DNA of 64,000 nt from JBBIRG01 sp964410965 (GTDB lineage Bacteria; CLD3; SB21; JBBIRG01), in the NCBI GenBank assembly GCA_964410965.1, contig CAYPIY010000004.1, positions 124,001 through 188,000 of the forward strand, in the 5' to 3' direction. The position numbers and the translations under genes are program-made. The first letter of the stretch is position 1; every line of letters begins with the position of its first letter. The notes beneath the pieces are model-generated. The model was not told where the DNA came from. It worked only from the letters and a program-made list of their open reading frames with translations, and searched no databases. Positions 16,278 to 24,904 of this stretch are shown piece after piece.

Positions 16278-18650
16278 ATGACCTGCGGGCTTTCATTTTT
16301 CAGTACCTTTTTTGCATGGTTATTATTCTGTTTATCCGGATCTGCATGGATTCCCGGAAAACAGTATGCGCAGACGGTCACAAATTCTGTAACAGACAGC
16401 CTGAAAAATCTCATCATCTCCGGTCCGGCACTGGATCAATCCGGCAACCTGAACGCTCTGTCGGAATCGTTTCTTGAGTCCGGGGAATACGATTCAGCGC
16501 TGGCGTACGCCCGGCAGGCTTCCGATGAAGCGGCAAATCACGACAACGCTGCAAGCCGGGCACGTGCGGCAAAAAACAAAGCCGAGGTTTATTATTCCCT
16601 CAACTCCTTCAAAGAATCCACCGGGGCTTATGAACAGGCGATCCCGTTTTATGAGGAGGCGGGACTGGCGGAAGAATTGTCCTACTGCCATAATGTAATC
16701 AGCATCCTTTACCGGAAGCAATTCAATTATAAAAAAGCGCTGGAACATTCGCTGACGAGTCTCCGCATCGCCGAAGAAAAAGGGTTTTTAACCCGGAAAA
16801 GCAGCGCTCTTTATAATATCGCGATGATCCATCATTCGGTTTTGCAGTATGACCAGGCCATCGACTTCTACAGGAAATCACTGGAAGTGGACGAAATCCG
16901 CGGTGATACGCTGGGTATGGCCAAGAGCTATTGTAATCTGGGAATTTGTTACAGAGCCAAAAACAATCCGGACGGTGCGCTGAAAGCTTACCGCCAGTCC
17001 CATCATTTATATAGTGTCGTACACGATACCGAAGGAATTGCGCTGACCCTGAATAATATGGGGGTCTTGTTCCTCAAAACCGGCCGGTACGGGGAAGCAT
17101 ACGAATACCTTCTGCGTGCCGTCTCTTTCTTCGAATCGATCGGGGATGTGGAAGGACAGGCTTACGCCATGAACGGCATCGGAGATGTTCATTTTTACAG
17201 AGGTGAAACCGCCAGAGCGCTGGAAGCCAATGAGCATGCGCTGCGGATGACCCGGGAAACCGATTTACGCAAAAGCGTTTATGAAAGCCTTACGCGCGTG
17301 TACGCCGGAGCGGGAAATTACAGAATGGCGTATGAATACCATCAGCGGTTTTCGGCCGCCAATGACAGCCTCCTGAACCGTGAAAACAGCCAGCAATTGG
17401 CCGAAATCCAGGTCCGGTACGAGACCGAAAAAAAGGAACAGGAAATCGCTTATCTCAGAATCATCAACGACCGCCAGCGCGACAACCAGTTGTGGATGGC
17501 CTCGGGACTGGTCACTGTCTCTCTTTTTGCGGTTCTTTTGTATACAAGCCGGCGGCGTATCGTGCGCTACCGGAAGCGGCTCGGCCGGATCAATACGTGT
17601 TTCCTGTCGTTCGGTTATGATCCTCAAATGAACCTCCTCAAGCTGACCGGGCTTTACCGCGAACTGACCGGTGCGGAACACGCGTTTTACCTCCGGGCTA
17701 ATGAAAACGGATACGAAATAACCGCCAGCGAGGGAATGACGGTGGAATTACCACCATTTTTTCCGTTTAATCAGAATTTCTTCCCGCCCACCGGAGAAAT
17801 TTCATCCGGGGATATTCGTTCGATTACTCTTCATAACCTGAACGGTTCAGCCGGCGAAATATCGACGTCGATGGATTCCGGTATCACCGGATGGGTGTAC
17901 AGTCCCGTCCGGTATGGCGGAGCCTACAAAGGTTTGATCGTCGCGGCGTTCCGGCGGCATAAGAAATTTTCCAGGGAAGAGCGGAAGATCGCCGGCATTC
18001 TCGCGGCCGCAGCCGGCACGGAGGAAGAACGCAGGATCGCCGAGGAAGCCCTTCACTTAAGCGAACACCGTTATCATGACCTATTTGATCAAAGCCTGGG
18101 ATTCATCGGTGTTCATGACCTGAACGGTTTACTGAAGATGGTCAACCCCGCGGCCGCCCGTTCGCTGGGCTATACCCCCGAGGAAATGGCGAACCGGCCG
18201 ATTTCCGATTTTCTTACCCCCGCAATGATAAGGCTGTACGGAGTATATCTGGATAAGATCCGCCGGTCGGCATCCTTCAGCGGCACGATGCGGGTTCAGG
18301 CTAAAAACGGACAGCAGCGGGCATGGATGTTTCACAATACACGATACGAGGAATCAGGGAAATCGCCATTCGTGCTGGGGCACGCGCTGGATATCACTGA
18401 AATCATGACGGCGAGGAAAGACAGGGAAAAACTCATCCGCGATCTTCAGCACGCTCTGGCAAGAGTCAAAACCCTGAGCGGACTGTTGCCCATCTGTGCG
18501 GCATGCAAAAAAATCAGGGACGATAAGGGATACTGGAATCAGATTGAAACTTACATTACCTGTCATTCCAATGCGGAATTCAGCCACGGGATATGCCCCG
18601 ACTGCCAGCACCGCCTGTATCCTGAACTTTTTCTTGATGATAAAAACTGA
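16278..18650 (+). CDS. TPR-GAF-PAS signalling protein with C-terminal Cys-pair motif
   Basis: 790 residues. A signal or anchor segment is followed by about eight TPR units (residues 45-380, for example ALYNIAMIHHSVLQYDQAIDFY), a coiled coil ending near 415, one membrane helix (LWMASGLVTVSLFAVLLY), a GAF-like region (about 440-600), a PAS domain (about 610-735) and a final motif with Cys740-x-x-Cys743, K-K-I-R-D-D..G-Y-W, and Cys773-x-x-Cys776. That tail is known from many PAS/GAF sensor proteins but its role is undefined; the Cys pairs could bind metal. There is no kinase, GGDEF or DNA-binding domain, so the output is not visible. Confidence 0.85.
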   Translation: MTCGLSFFSTFFAWLLFCLSGSAWIPGKQYAQTVTNSVTDSLKNLIISGPALDQSGNLNALSESFLESGEYDSALAYARQASDEAANHDNAASRARAAKNKAEVYYSLNSFKESTGAYEQAIPFYEEAGLAEELSYCHNVISILYRKQFNYKKALEHSLTSLRIAEEKGFLTRKSSALYNIAMIHHSVLQYDQAIDFYRKSLEVDEIRGDTLGMAKSYCNLGICYRAKNNPDGALKAYRQSHHLYSVVHDTEGIALTLNNMGVLFLKTGRYGEAYEYLLRAVSFFESIGDVEGQAYAMNGIGDVHFYRGETARALEANEHALRMTRETDLRKSVYESLTRVYAGAGNYRMAYEYHQRFSAANDSLLNRENSQQLAEIQVRYETEKKEQEIAYLRIINDRQRDNQLWMASGLVTVSLFAVLLYTSRRRIVRYRKRLGRINTCFLSFGYDPQMNLLKLTGLYRELTGAEHAFYLRANENGYEITASEGMTVELPPFFPFNQNFFPPTGEISSGDIRSITLHNLNGSAGEISTSMDSGITGWVYSPVRYGGAYKGLIVAAFRRHKKFSREERKIAGILAAAAGTEEERRIAEEALHLSEHRYHDLFDQSLGFIGVHDLNGLLKMVNPAAARSLGYTPEEMANRPISDFLTPAMIRLYGVYLDKIRRSASFSGTMRVQAKNGQQRAWMFHNTRYEESGKSPFVLGHALDITEIMTARKDREKLIRDLQHALARVKTLSGLLPICAACKKIRDDKGYWNQIETYITCHSNAEFSHGICPDCQHRLYPELFLDDKN

Positions 18651-18710
18651 CGAATGCCGTGTCCGTATTTCATGCCCGACAGAATCGCTTATCAGGATGA
18701 TGAGTGATCT

Positions 18711-19964
18711 TTATTCCTCTCCCCTTTTTCTCGGCTCATAGGTTTTTGAGGGATCGATGGAAACGGTGTAAGAACTGTTCCATCCCTTATTGAATTTTTC
18801 GATCATCTGGCCTGCTAATCGGCTGTTCATCATGACCATTCCAAGGTTCCGGGAAGTATAAAAGTAACTTTTTTCGGCATTGCTTGTTCCGATCCAGAAA
18901 GCCTCCGAATCAGCGATGATATACTTGCAATGCTCCACCCGGGCAAAGGAAACATAACCGCCGGACCAGCCGGGAATCTCACTGATTTTTACCTGAATGC
19001 CCGGTACCTTCGACAGTGCCTTCAGGTCCTTTTCTGCGCTACGTCCGTAGATCCAGTCCGCAGCGATGATGTTTACTTTGACGCCACGGGCGGCCGCGTT
19101 CCGGATCGCATCGTCCAGCACCCGATAATCCGGCTCCTTCCGGCTGTGTGTGCCGTATAACATGAACTGAATGCGCAAATCATTTTTAGCGCCGTTAATC
19201 AGCTCAAGAATACGGGACTCATCCCAGCTGTTCGTATCGGGAATCCATCCCGCTGGACTCGCTGTGGGAATCACGTATACGGTATCGTTTTCCGTTACGG
19301 TAATCGGAACAGGCGCCGGCATTGAATAGTAAGATATCAGATCCGGCAAACGATTCATATCATTGTTTTCCGCTATCTGCCAGTCCAGATCGAAAATCCT
19401 TTGATAAAAGCCGGCTACGGAAGGATGCCGGACCCGCACACCTACCTCATGGATATGCGTAACCGCACGCCAGTCAAAATTCTGGCTCCCCATGAAAACC
19501 TGTTCCCCGTCCACAATGAAATATTTCGCGTGCTGCACACCGCCGGTCATTTTACTGAAATCAATGATCCGGAGTAAAATATTGTTCATCCTCCCCATTG
19601 AATCCGCGAGACCGGGATAAGTCCTGTGCATCTTCGAATCCACGATCAGGCGGACCCTGACCCCTCGACGGCTTGCCCGTATGATTTCCGTAATAACCGT
19701 ATCAAACGGTTCACCGGATTTGCTGATCATATAAAACTGTTCCAAGTCTATCGTCCGCTCTGCGTTACGGATCATTTCCAGCCATACCACCGCTGTATTG
19801 CGGATTCCGGGGCAATCCAGTCCGGTCTCCAGCGGAATGCTTTCCACCAGTTCGATGATCCCGTGCTTATCCTTTTCATGCGGCGTTTCCCGGTGAATAG
19901 CGGCAGTGCATGAAATGAACATACCGGCGGTCAGCACCATAATCAGGGGATGAATTTTTTTCAT
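18711..19964 (-). CDS. Phospholipase D-family lipoprotein
   Basis: 417 residues. The signal ends in GMFISC. Two HKD motifs characterise the PLD superfamily: HAKYFIVDGEQVFMGSQNFD in the first half and HCKYIIADSEAFWIGTSNAE in the second. Both have the His, Lys and Asp, with a G-S/T-x-N after each. Members hydrolyse or transfer phosphodiester bonds in lipids, nucleic acids or cardiolipin; an anchored periplasmic member suggests a lipid or wall substrate. The start ATG overlaps the stop of the upstream decarboxylase gene by 4 bases, so the pair is translationally coupled. Confidence 0.85.
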   Translation of the reverse strand: MKKIHPLIMVLTAGMFISCTAAIHRETPHEKDKHGIIELVESIPLETGLDCPGIRNTAVVWLEMIRNAERTIDLEQFYMISKSGEPFDTVITEIIRASRRGVRVRLIVDSKMHRTYPGLADSMGRMNNILLRIIDFSKMTGGVQHAKYFIVDGEQVFMGSQNFDWRAVTHIHEVGVRVRHPSVAGFYQRIFDLDWQIAENNDMNRLPDLISYYSMPAPVPITVTENDTVYVIPTASPAGWIPDTNSWDESRILELINGAKNDLRIQFMLYGTHSRKEPDYRVLDDAIRNAAARGVKVNIIAADWIYGRSAEKDLKALSKVPGIQVKISEIPGWSGGYVSFARVEHCKYIIADSEAFWIGTSNAEKSYFYTSRNLGMVMMNSRLAGQMIEKFNKGWNSSYTVSIDPSKTYEPRKRGEE

Positions 19965-21439
19965 AGTAAGACCTGAACTGCATTTCCGGTTTTCTGAAAT
20001 GTACGAAAACCGGGATCAGATTCCATCATTTTTTCCGCGGTTTGGGAAATCATCGACCAGGCGGTTTTGACATGATCATGCGTCAAATGAACATTACCTG
20101 CGACATACCGGATCACAAACTGCCCGTTCAGTCTCGTATGGGATAAAAAGATTTTCCCGCTATGGTTCAGGTCGTTCAACAGCTTTTCGTTGATCTGATT
20201 AAGGTCAAGTTTTCCGTCGACTGATTTTGGTTTGTAACGGAAACATACCAGGCTGAATGTGACGGGAGCCATAATCTCGAACATTCCGCTGCCGGTCATT
20301 TGCCCTTCCAGCCATTTGGCATAGCGGATATGATCCCTTATTTTAACCTGCAAGCCTTCGAGACCGTAATAACGCAGAACGAACCAAAGCTTAAGGGCCC
20401 GGAACCGCCTTCCGAGCTGGATGCCCCAGTCCCGGTAATTGTTGACATATCCGTCCTCCGGGGTTTTCAGGTATTCCGGGGTTACACTGAATGTCCGTTT
20501 CAGGGATTCCTTGTCTCTCACAAAGTAAGCCGTACAGTCAAAATTGGTAAACATCCATTTATGGGGGTTGAATACAAATGTGTCTGCCGTTTCGATCCCA
20601 TCAATCATCCGGCGGAACTCGGGAAGTATAAGAGCGGTACCGGCATAAGCGGCGTCCACGTGGTGCCATATACCGAACTTCCGGGCGATGTTTCCGGTTT
20701 CATTCAGAGGATCAATCGCCGCCGTACCGGTCGTTCCAAGGGTGGAAACAAGGCATAATGGGGTATATCCCCGCTGAATATCCGCGAGAACGGTTTTTTC
20801 CAGCATTTCTGGTAACATAGCGAAACGACTGTCCGCCGGAATCAATATGAGGTTCTCTCGCCCGATACCCGCTATCCGGACCGCTTTCTCCACGGAGGAA
20901 TGAGCATGCTCCGATGCATATACACGGAACCGCTGTCCGGCCTGGAAACCGTGTCCGTTTATCGAAAAGTCTGTCTTTTTTTCCCTCGCGGTCAGGATGG
21001 AAACCAGGGTTGCCGTTGATGCGGTATCCTGTATCACGCCGGTAAATGACGAAGGCAGCCCGATCATGCCGCGTAACCATTCCATGACACGCTCTTCCAG
21101 TTCCTCGGCTGCAGGAGAGGTCATCCAGGTCATGCATTGGGCGCCCAATCCCGCGGTCAGTATTTCAGCCAGCACCGAAGGTTCGCTGCGGCTCGCCGGA
21201 AAATATCCCGCGAACATGGGATGCTGCCAGTGCATGATGCCCGGAATGATCATTTCCTTAAAATCGGAAAACAGGCTTACCATGGGTTCGCCGCTGACAG
21301 GCGGATCTGAGGGTAAGCGGTTTTTAATGTCATTCGGACGGCAATCCGGCATAACGGGATATTGTTCGACCGATAGCATGTAATCCGCGATCCAGTCGGC
21401 AAATTGATGAGCCCATTGTCTGAAATGATCGTTTTCCAT
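19961..21439 (-). CDS. PLP-dependent group II (aromatic amino acid-type) decarboxylase
   Basis: 492 residues from ATG 21439. A TTG lies 39 bases upstream in frame, but homologues start at the equivalent of M-E-N-D-H-F-R-Q-W, which sets this choice; no strong ribosome binding site supports either. Conserved features: HPMFAGYFPAS, the DTAST region, HVDAAYAGTALILPEFR (PLP-binding Asp), and the Schiff-base Lys in FNPHKWMFTNFDC. These match the aromatic-L-amino-acid/tyrosine/tryptophan decarboxylase family, cytoplasmic dimers that make amines. Substrate cannot be set from sequence. It is coupled to the PLD lipoprotein gene, a pairing I do not recognise. Confidence 0.85.
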   Translation of the reverse strand: MENDHFRQWAHQFADWIADYMLSVEQYPVMPDCRPNDIKNRLPSDPPVSGEPMVSLFSDFKEMIIPGIMHWQHPMFAGYFPASRSEPSVLAEILTAGLGAQCMTWMTSPAAEELEERVMEWLRGMIGLPSSFTGVIQDTASTATLVSILTAREKKTDFSINGHGFQAGQRFRVYASEHAHSSVEKAVRIAGIGRENLILIPADSRFAMLPEMLEKTVLADIQRGYTPLCLVSTLGTTGTAAIDPLNETGNIARKFGIWHHVDAAYAGTALILPEFRRMIDGIETADTFVFNPHKWMFTNFDCTAYFVRDKESLKRTFSVTPEYLKTPEDGYVNNYRDWGIQLGRRFRALKLWFVLRYYGLEGLQVKIRDHIRYAKWLEGQMTGSGMFEIMAPVTFSLVCFRYKPKSVDGKLDLNQINEKLLNDLNHSGKIFLSHTRLNGQFVIRYVAGNVHLTHDHVKTAWSMISQTAEKMMESDPGFRTFQKTGNAVQVLL

Positions 21440-21688
21440 TTTGTGAATCATGTTAATGAATGAATATCCAATTTTCAATTTTGGCAGAAATATAAACTTT
21501 GTTTTTCAATTTAAAAAGGTCTATCATAAATTGCCCCATAATACTTAAATCAATGTACCGATAGATTGATCGGTTACAGAAGGAAACCGCTTCAGCATTT
21601 TTTACTTATGCTTTTTGAGAATTTCATTGAATTAAAGTATTGATTTGATCAAATTATTTTTTTACGCGGCCTTTGAAGGCAGGACGTC

Positions 21689-21952
21689 TTGGGCGGCAGT
21701 AAAAAGGCAGCATCGAAAAGATATGAAATGAATCCATTGGCTGAGAAAAATCTTCCGGTACGTTGCTTCAGGGCAAATGATAAAGCGGGATACGTGCTGC
21801 CGGAGTGCATCGGCGAAATGGACTGTGATGGGATCCGTGTTCGTTTCCGTGTTTATGTGACAGATAATTCGCCGAAACCGACGCAGGCTGTTTGCCGGAC
21901 CCGCAAAAGACTGACCGATGTCATTTCGCCGATATTGTATAACGCAAAATAA
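21689..21952 (+). CDS. Hypothetical protein
   Basis: 87 residues from TTG 21689 with GGCAGGA upstream; an ATG at 21728 would give 74 residues. The sequence is basic with three Cys (VRCF, LPECIG, DCDG) and a strand-rich middle (GIRVRFRVYVTD). It is co-directional with the methyltransferase gene 24 bases downstream, which supports it as a real leader gene of that unit. The opposite strand also has an open frame of similar size. No family recognised. Confidence 0.4.
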   Translation: MGGSKKAASKRYEMNPLAEKNLPVRCFRANDKAGYVLPECIGEMDCDGIRVRFRVYVTDNSPKPTQAVCRTRKRLTDVISPILYNAK

Positions 21953-21976
21953 TATCACTAGATCGGACTTATCACC

Positions 21977-22750
21977 ATGAAATCACTGGAAGACAGCGTC
22001 GTTACGGCTATGGATGGTTCCGATCGGGAATTATTTCCTTACCTGCCTTACATACTTCAGGACGTCTGGGAAATCGGTACGGACCCGGACATCATCATCG
22101 GGCTGGTACGCAGGCATGCAGGCGCAAAAAACTTCATCCATGTCCTGGACCTGGGATGCGGCAAGGGCGTCGTTTCGGTCCGTATAGTCGCTGAAATAGC
22201 CGGATGCCGGTGTCAGGGGATTGACGCGATCCCCGAATTCATCGCCGAAGCGTCCGCGAAAGCCATTGAATACGGCGTCGGTGATCGCTGCCGTTTTGAA
22301 ACGGGCGATATTCGCAAACACATCCGCTCGCTTCCGCGATTTGACATAATCATTCTCGGCGCTATCGGCCCGGTGCTTGGCAATTACGCCGCCACGTTCT
22401 CCGCACTGTCCGGACATCTGAACGACGGCGGCATTATCATCATCGACGACGGATTTATTGATAACGACAGCGAATTTTCGCATCCGCGAATCCTCAAAAG
22501 AAAAAAGATCGACGAACAAACTGCCGCTTCCGGAATGAAGATCATCGATGAAGTTGTTATCGGTCACGATGACATCCGTGATTCAGACGATCATATTTTT
22601 CAGTTACTGAAAAAACGTTGTCTTGAACTGGCGGAAAAACATCCGGCTCAGCGAAAGCTATTTGAAAATTACATCCGGAAACAGGAATATGAAAACGACG
22701 TACTGGAAAACAAAATCGTTTGTTCCGTCATGGTTTTCGGAAAAAATTAA
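21977..22750 (+). CDS. Class I SAM-dependent methyltransferase
   Basis: 257 residues. SAM-binding motif I is VLDLGCGKGVVSVRI, with motif II acidic residue in CQGIDAIPEF, then FETGDIRKHI and FDIIILGAIGPVLG, a standard class I methyltransferase core. The region after motif IV (DGGIIIIDDGFID) resembles small-molecule methyltransferases. The C-terminal 70 residues are helical. Substrate unknown. It follows a small hypothetical gene and precedes zupT, with 112 bases between. Confidence 0.85.
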   Translation: MKSLEDSVVTAMDGSDRELFPYLPYILQDVWEIGTDPDIIIGLVRRHAGAKNFIHVLDLGCGKGVVSVRIVAEIAGCRCQGIDAIPEFIAEASAKAIEYGVGDRCRFETGDIRKHIRSLPRFDIIILGAIGPVLGNYAATFSALSGHLNDGGIIIIDDGFIDNDSEFSHPRILKRKKIDEQTAASGMKIIDEVVIGHDDIRDSDDHIFQLLKKRCLELAEKHPAQRKLFENYIRKQEYENDVLENKIVCSVMVFGKN

Positions 22751-22862
22751 ACTTCAGGATAGCGTTGGCGAATTTTCTTATAACATTCCCTAGAGCGAAT
22801 GAGAAATCATTTCTGAACGATGATTTACATTGTCTGATCTTGCATGAAAGGAAATTGGTTTT

Positions 22863-23672
22863 ATGGATATGAATAGTATTCTCTTTGCGTTCGGACTGAC
22901 GCTATTTGCCGGTTTATCGACCGGTATCGGCAGTATGATGGCTTTTTTGTCGAAAAAATTCAACCCGAAATTTCTCGCCGGCTCTCTGGGTTTTTCCGCC
23001 GGCGTGATGATTTATGTTTCACTGATCGAAATCTTCGTAAAGGCGAAAGACGCGCTGGTATCCTCCCTCGGCGACAAGACGGGATACTGGGTGACCGTGA
23101 TTGCATTTTTCGCCGGCATCGCCGTCATCGCCCTGATCGACAAGCTGATCCCTTCCTACGAAAACCCGCATGAACTGAAAAACGTGAAATCGGAGAATAT
23201 CGAAAACAGCCGTGACGCGAAGAAGCTTCTGCGAATGGGCCTTTTTTCGGCCCTGGCGATCGGCATTCATAATTTTCCAGAGGGACTGGCGACTTTCATG
23301 AGCGCTTTGACTGACCCGGCGCTGGGCATCAGTATTGCGATTGCGATTGCGATTCACAATATACCCGAAGGCATTGCCGTATCGGTGCCAGTGTATTTCG
23401 CAACGAAAAGCAAAAAGAAAACATTCTGGCTGTCCTTATCGTCAGGACTTGCCGAACCAGTGGGCGCGCTGATCGGTTTCATGATTTTACATACGATACT
23501 CAACGACGTTACATTCGGCGTCATATTTGCCGGCGTGGCGGGAATCATGGTATATATTTCGTTGGACGAACTGCTCCCCACAGCCGAGGAATATGGCGAA
23601 CACCATATTGCGATCGGCGGACTGATCGGAGGGATGGCCGTGATGGCCGTAAGCCTGCTTCTGATGGTGTAA
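22863..23672 (+). CDS. zupT: ZIP-family metal transporter, ZupT-like
   Basis: 269 residues, AAGGAA upstream. Eight membrane segments are evident. The two ZIP metal-site motifs are clear: GIHNFPEGLATF in one helix and AIHNIPEGIAVSVP in the next, both with the His, Asn and Glu that line the transport path in ZupT. The loop between helices 3 and 4 is short and lacks the His-rich tract of many eukaryotic ZIPs. It imports zinc and other divalent metals into the cytoplasm. No Zur-like operator was recognised upstream. Confidence 0.93.
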   Translation: MDMNSILFAFGLTLFAGLSTGIGSMMAFLSKKFNPKFLAGSLGFSAGVMIYVSLIEIFVKAKDALVSSLGDKTGYWVTVIAFFAGIAVIALIDKLIPSYENPHELKNVKSENIENSRDAKKLLRMGLFSALAIGIHNFPEGLATFMSALTDPALGISIAIAIAIHNIPEGIAVSVPVYFATKSKKKTFWLSLSSGLAEPVGALIGFMILHTILNDVTFGVIFAGVAGIMVYISLDELLPTAEEYGEHHIAIGGLIGGMAVMAVSLLLMV

Positions 23673-23880
23673 TCCGGTGTCATCGGACGCTGTCACCAAA
23701 CTTAAAGATGTTTTCGTTTCATCATGACTCGCACGGCGGTAATCCGGTCTGACGGGTTTTTTTCAGCCAGTAATTTGTAATTTGTTATCCAATCCGTAAT
23801 ATCGTAAGCCCGGATTCTCATGACACCGTTGTCCGTAAAAGATGTTCCTGGAGAATTTTCGGAGTAAGAATGATCGTCGG

Positions 23881-23912
23881 AAATAAAAAAGCTCAATCAC
23901 AGATTGAGCTTT
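23881..23912 (-). terminator. Rho-independent terminator of rpsU
   Basis: Perfect 11-bp stem AAAGCTCAATC / GATTGAGCTTT (23888-23898 and 23902-23912) with a 3-base loop. On the minus strand it is followed by TTTTTTATTT. It lies 25 bases past the rpsU stop codon and closes that gene. Confidence 0.85.
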
Positions 23913-23937
23913 AATAATTCAATTCTTATCCGGAAGG

Positions 23938-24117
23938 TCAATTGGTTCCTGAACTGTATCGTTTTCGTTTTTTGGAAAGATGTTTTCGTTCGCTTTTACT
24001 CACGAAAGAAGTCCGTTCGACATAAGTCTGCAGGATCCGCGCTTTCCGGCATTCCGTTTCAAATCTGCGAACAGCCTTTTCAAAAGACTCGTTTTTTCTA
24101 ACTATGGTTGATAACAT
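23938..24117 (-). CDS. rpsU: 30S ribosomal protein S21 (bS21)
   Basis: 59 residues on the minus strand. The sequence fits bS21: STIVRKNESFEKAVRRFE, then TECRKARILQTYVERTSFVSKSERK and a basic tail SKKRKRYSSGTN. The conserved elements are V.ENE.F..A.RRF, the C.K.GIL-like turn and the R..F..K..ERK stretch. AAGGTGATAAACG precedes the ATG. S21 binds the 30S subunit near the 16S 3' end and aids initiation. It is too short for a 60-codon cut-off. It has its own upstream region and a strong terminator, so it is probably monocistronic. Confidence 0.9.
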   Translation of the reverse strand: MLSTIVRKNESFEKAVRRFETECRKARILQTYVERTSFVSKSERKHLSKKRKRYSSGTN

Positions 24118-24304
24118 CGTTTATCACCTTATTTTAATGTTTGTGACCCATCTATATGTTAGAACGTAATATTTGACTCATTTATTCCCTTCACGGTTTA
24201 ATTTATTTTCACAATTTTACACGGATGCCTCTTACTCTATTTCATCTTTTACTTGAATTTCAGCCACGGCTTTAATTATATTGGCATGAATCAGGAGTTT
24301 AGGC

Positions 24305-24904
24305 ATGAACATATACCTTTTCGCAAATTCGGTTTTGAATCAGACCACGGACGTTTATGGCTACACGATCGCGGAAATTCTTGATAGTTCAGAATCGGTC
24401 AAGACCTGTTATCATTACCTTACCGATCCTGTCAACCAGGCCGGGGATATAAAGGTTAGGATCGCCGAGCATTCCCGGGAACTGATCTGTCTGACCGGTG
24501 AACAGGATTTAATCGTTTCGCTTCAGACCGTTTTGTACGAAAACAAAGCTGGCAACGGTCTGAGAGGTTTTTACCGAAGTTCACGCCACAGGAATTCCGA
24601 ACGCTGCAAAGGACTTGCCATCACTCTGTTGAAGTCCATGAAAGATCATTCCGATTTATATTACCACGGCGTTTTCAATGAGCTCCGTGACCGCCATCCT
24701 GATCCGCTGCCTTATGTCAATGTACGACCCCTTGCAGCAATGATCGAAGTCGGTTACGGGACCGGCGACCCACAACGTCACCCCCGTCTGAAAGGTATTT
24801 CCTTGGCCCGAGGAATCCTGAGACACCTGAACGCGGACCGGTCCGCACATTCCCATATGTCCGCAGAACTTTCAACTTCATCCACTGAAAGAGTAAACCG
24901 TTGA
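24305..24904 (+). CDS. Divergent amidase-like protein (possible inactive N-acetylmuramoyl-L-alanine amidase)
   Basis: 199 residues after AGGAG. The C-terminal half has a weak Amidase_3 resemblance: a SL.(x)..ENKAGNGLRGFY segment in the position of SLHAN, a helix, then PLAAMIEVGYGTGDPQRHPRL, matching the V-E-V-G-F catalytic Glu motif. The N-terminal DPGHGG zinc motif is missing and the SLHAN His is Gln, so a normal zinc site cannot form. No signal peptide is visible. It overlaps the hybrid kinase start by 4 bases, so the two are co-translated. The assignment is tentative. Confidence 0.5.
   Translation: MNIYLFANSVLNQTTDVYGYTIAEILDSSESVKTCYHYLTDPVNQAGDIKVRIAEHSRELICLTGEQDLIVSLQTVLYENKAGNGLRGFYRSSRHRNSERCKGLAITLLKSMKDHSDLYYHGVFNELRDRHPDPLPYVNVRPLAAMIEVGYGTGDPQRHPRLKGISLARGILRHLNADRSAHSHMSAELSTSSTERVNR

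Noticed and set aside
23702..23896. Short minus-strand open frame ending TNYKLLAEKNPSDRITAV...KRKHL
   Set aside because: Its start lies inside the rpsU terminator hairpin; a 39-residue version from an internal ATG has no ribosome binding site and no family match.
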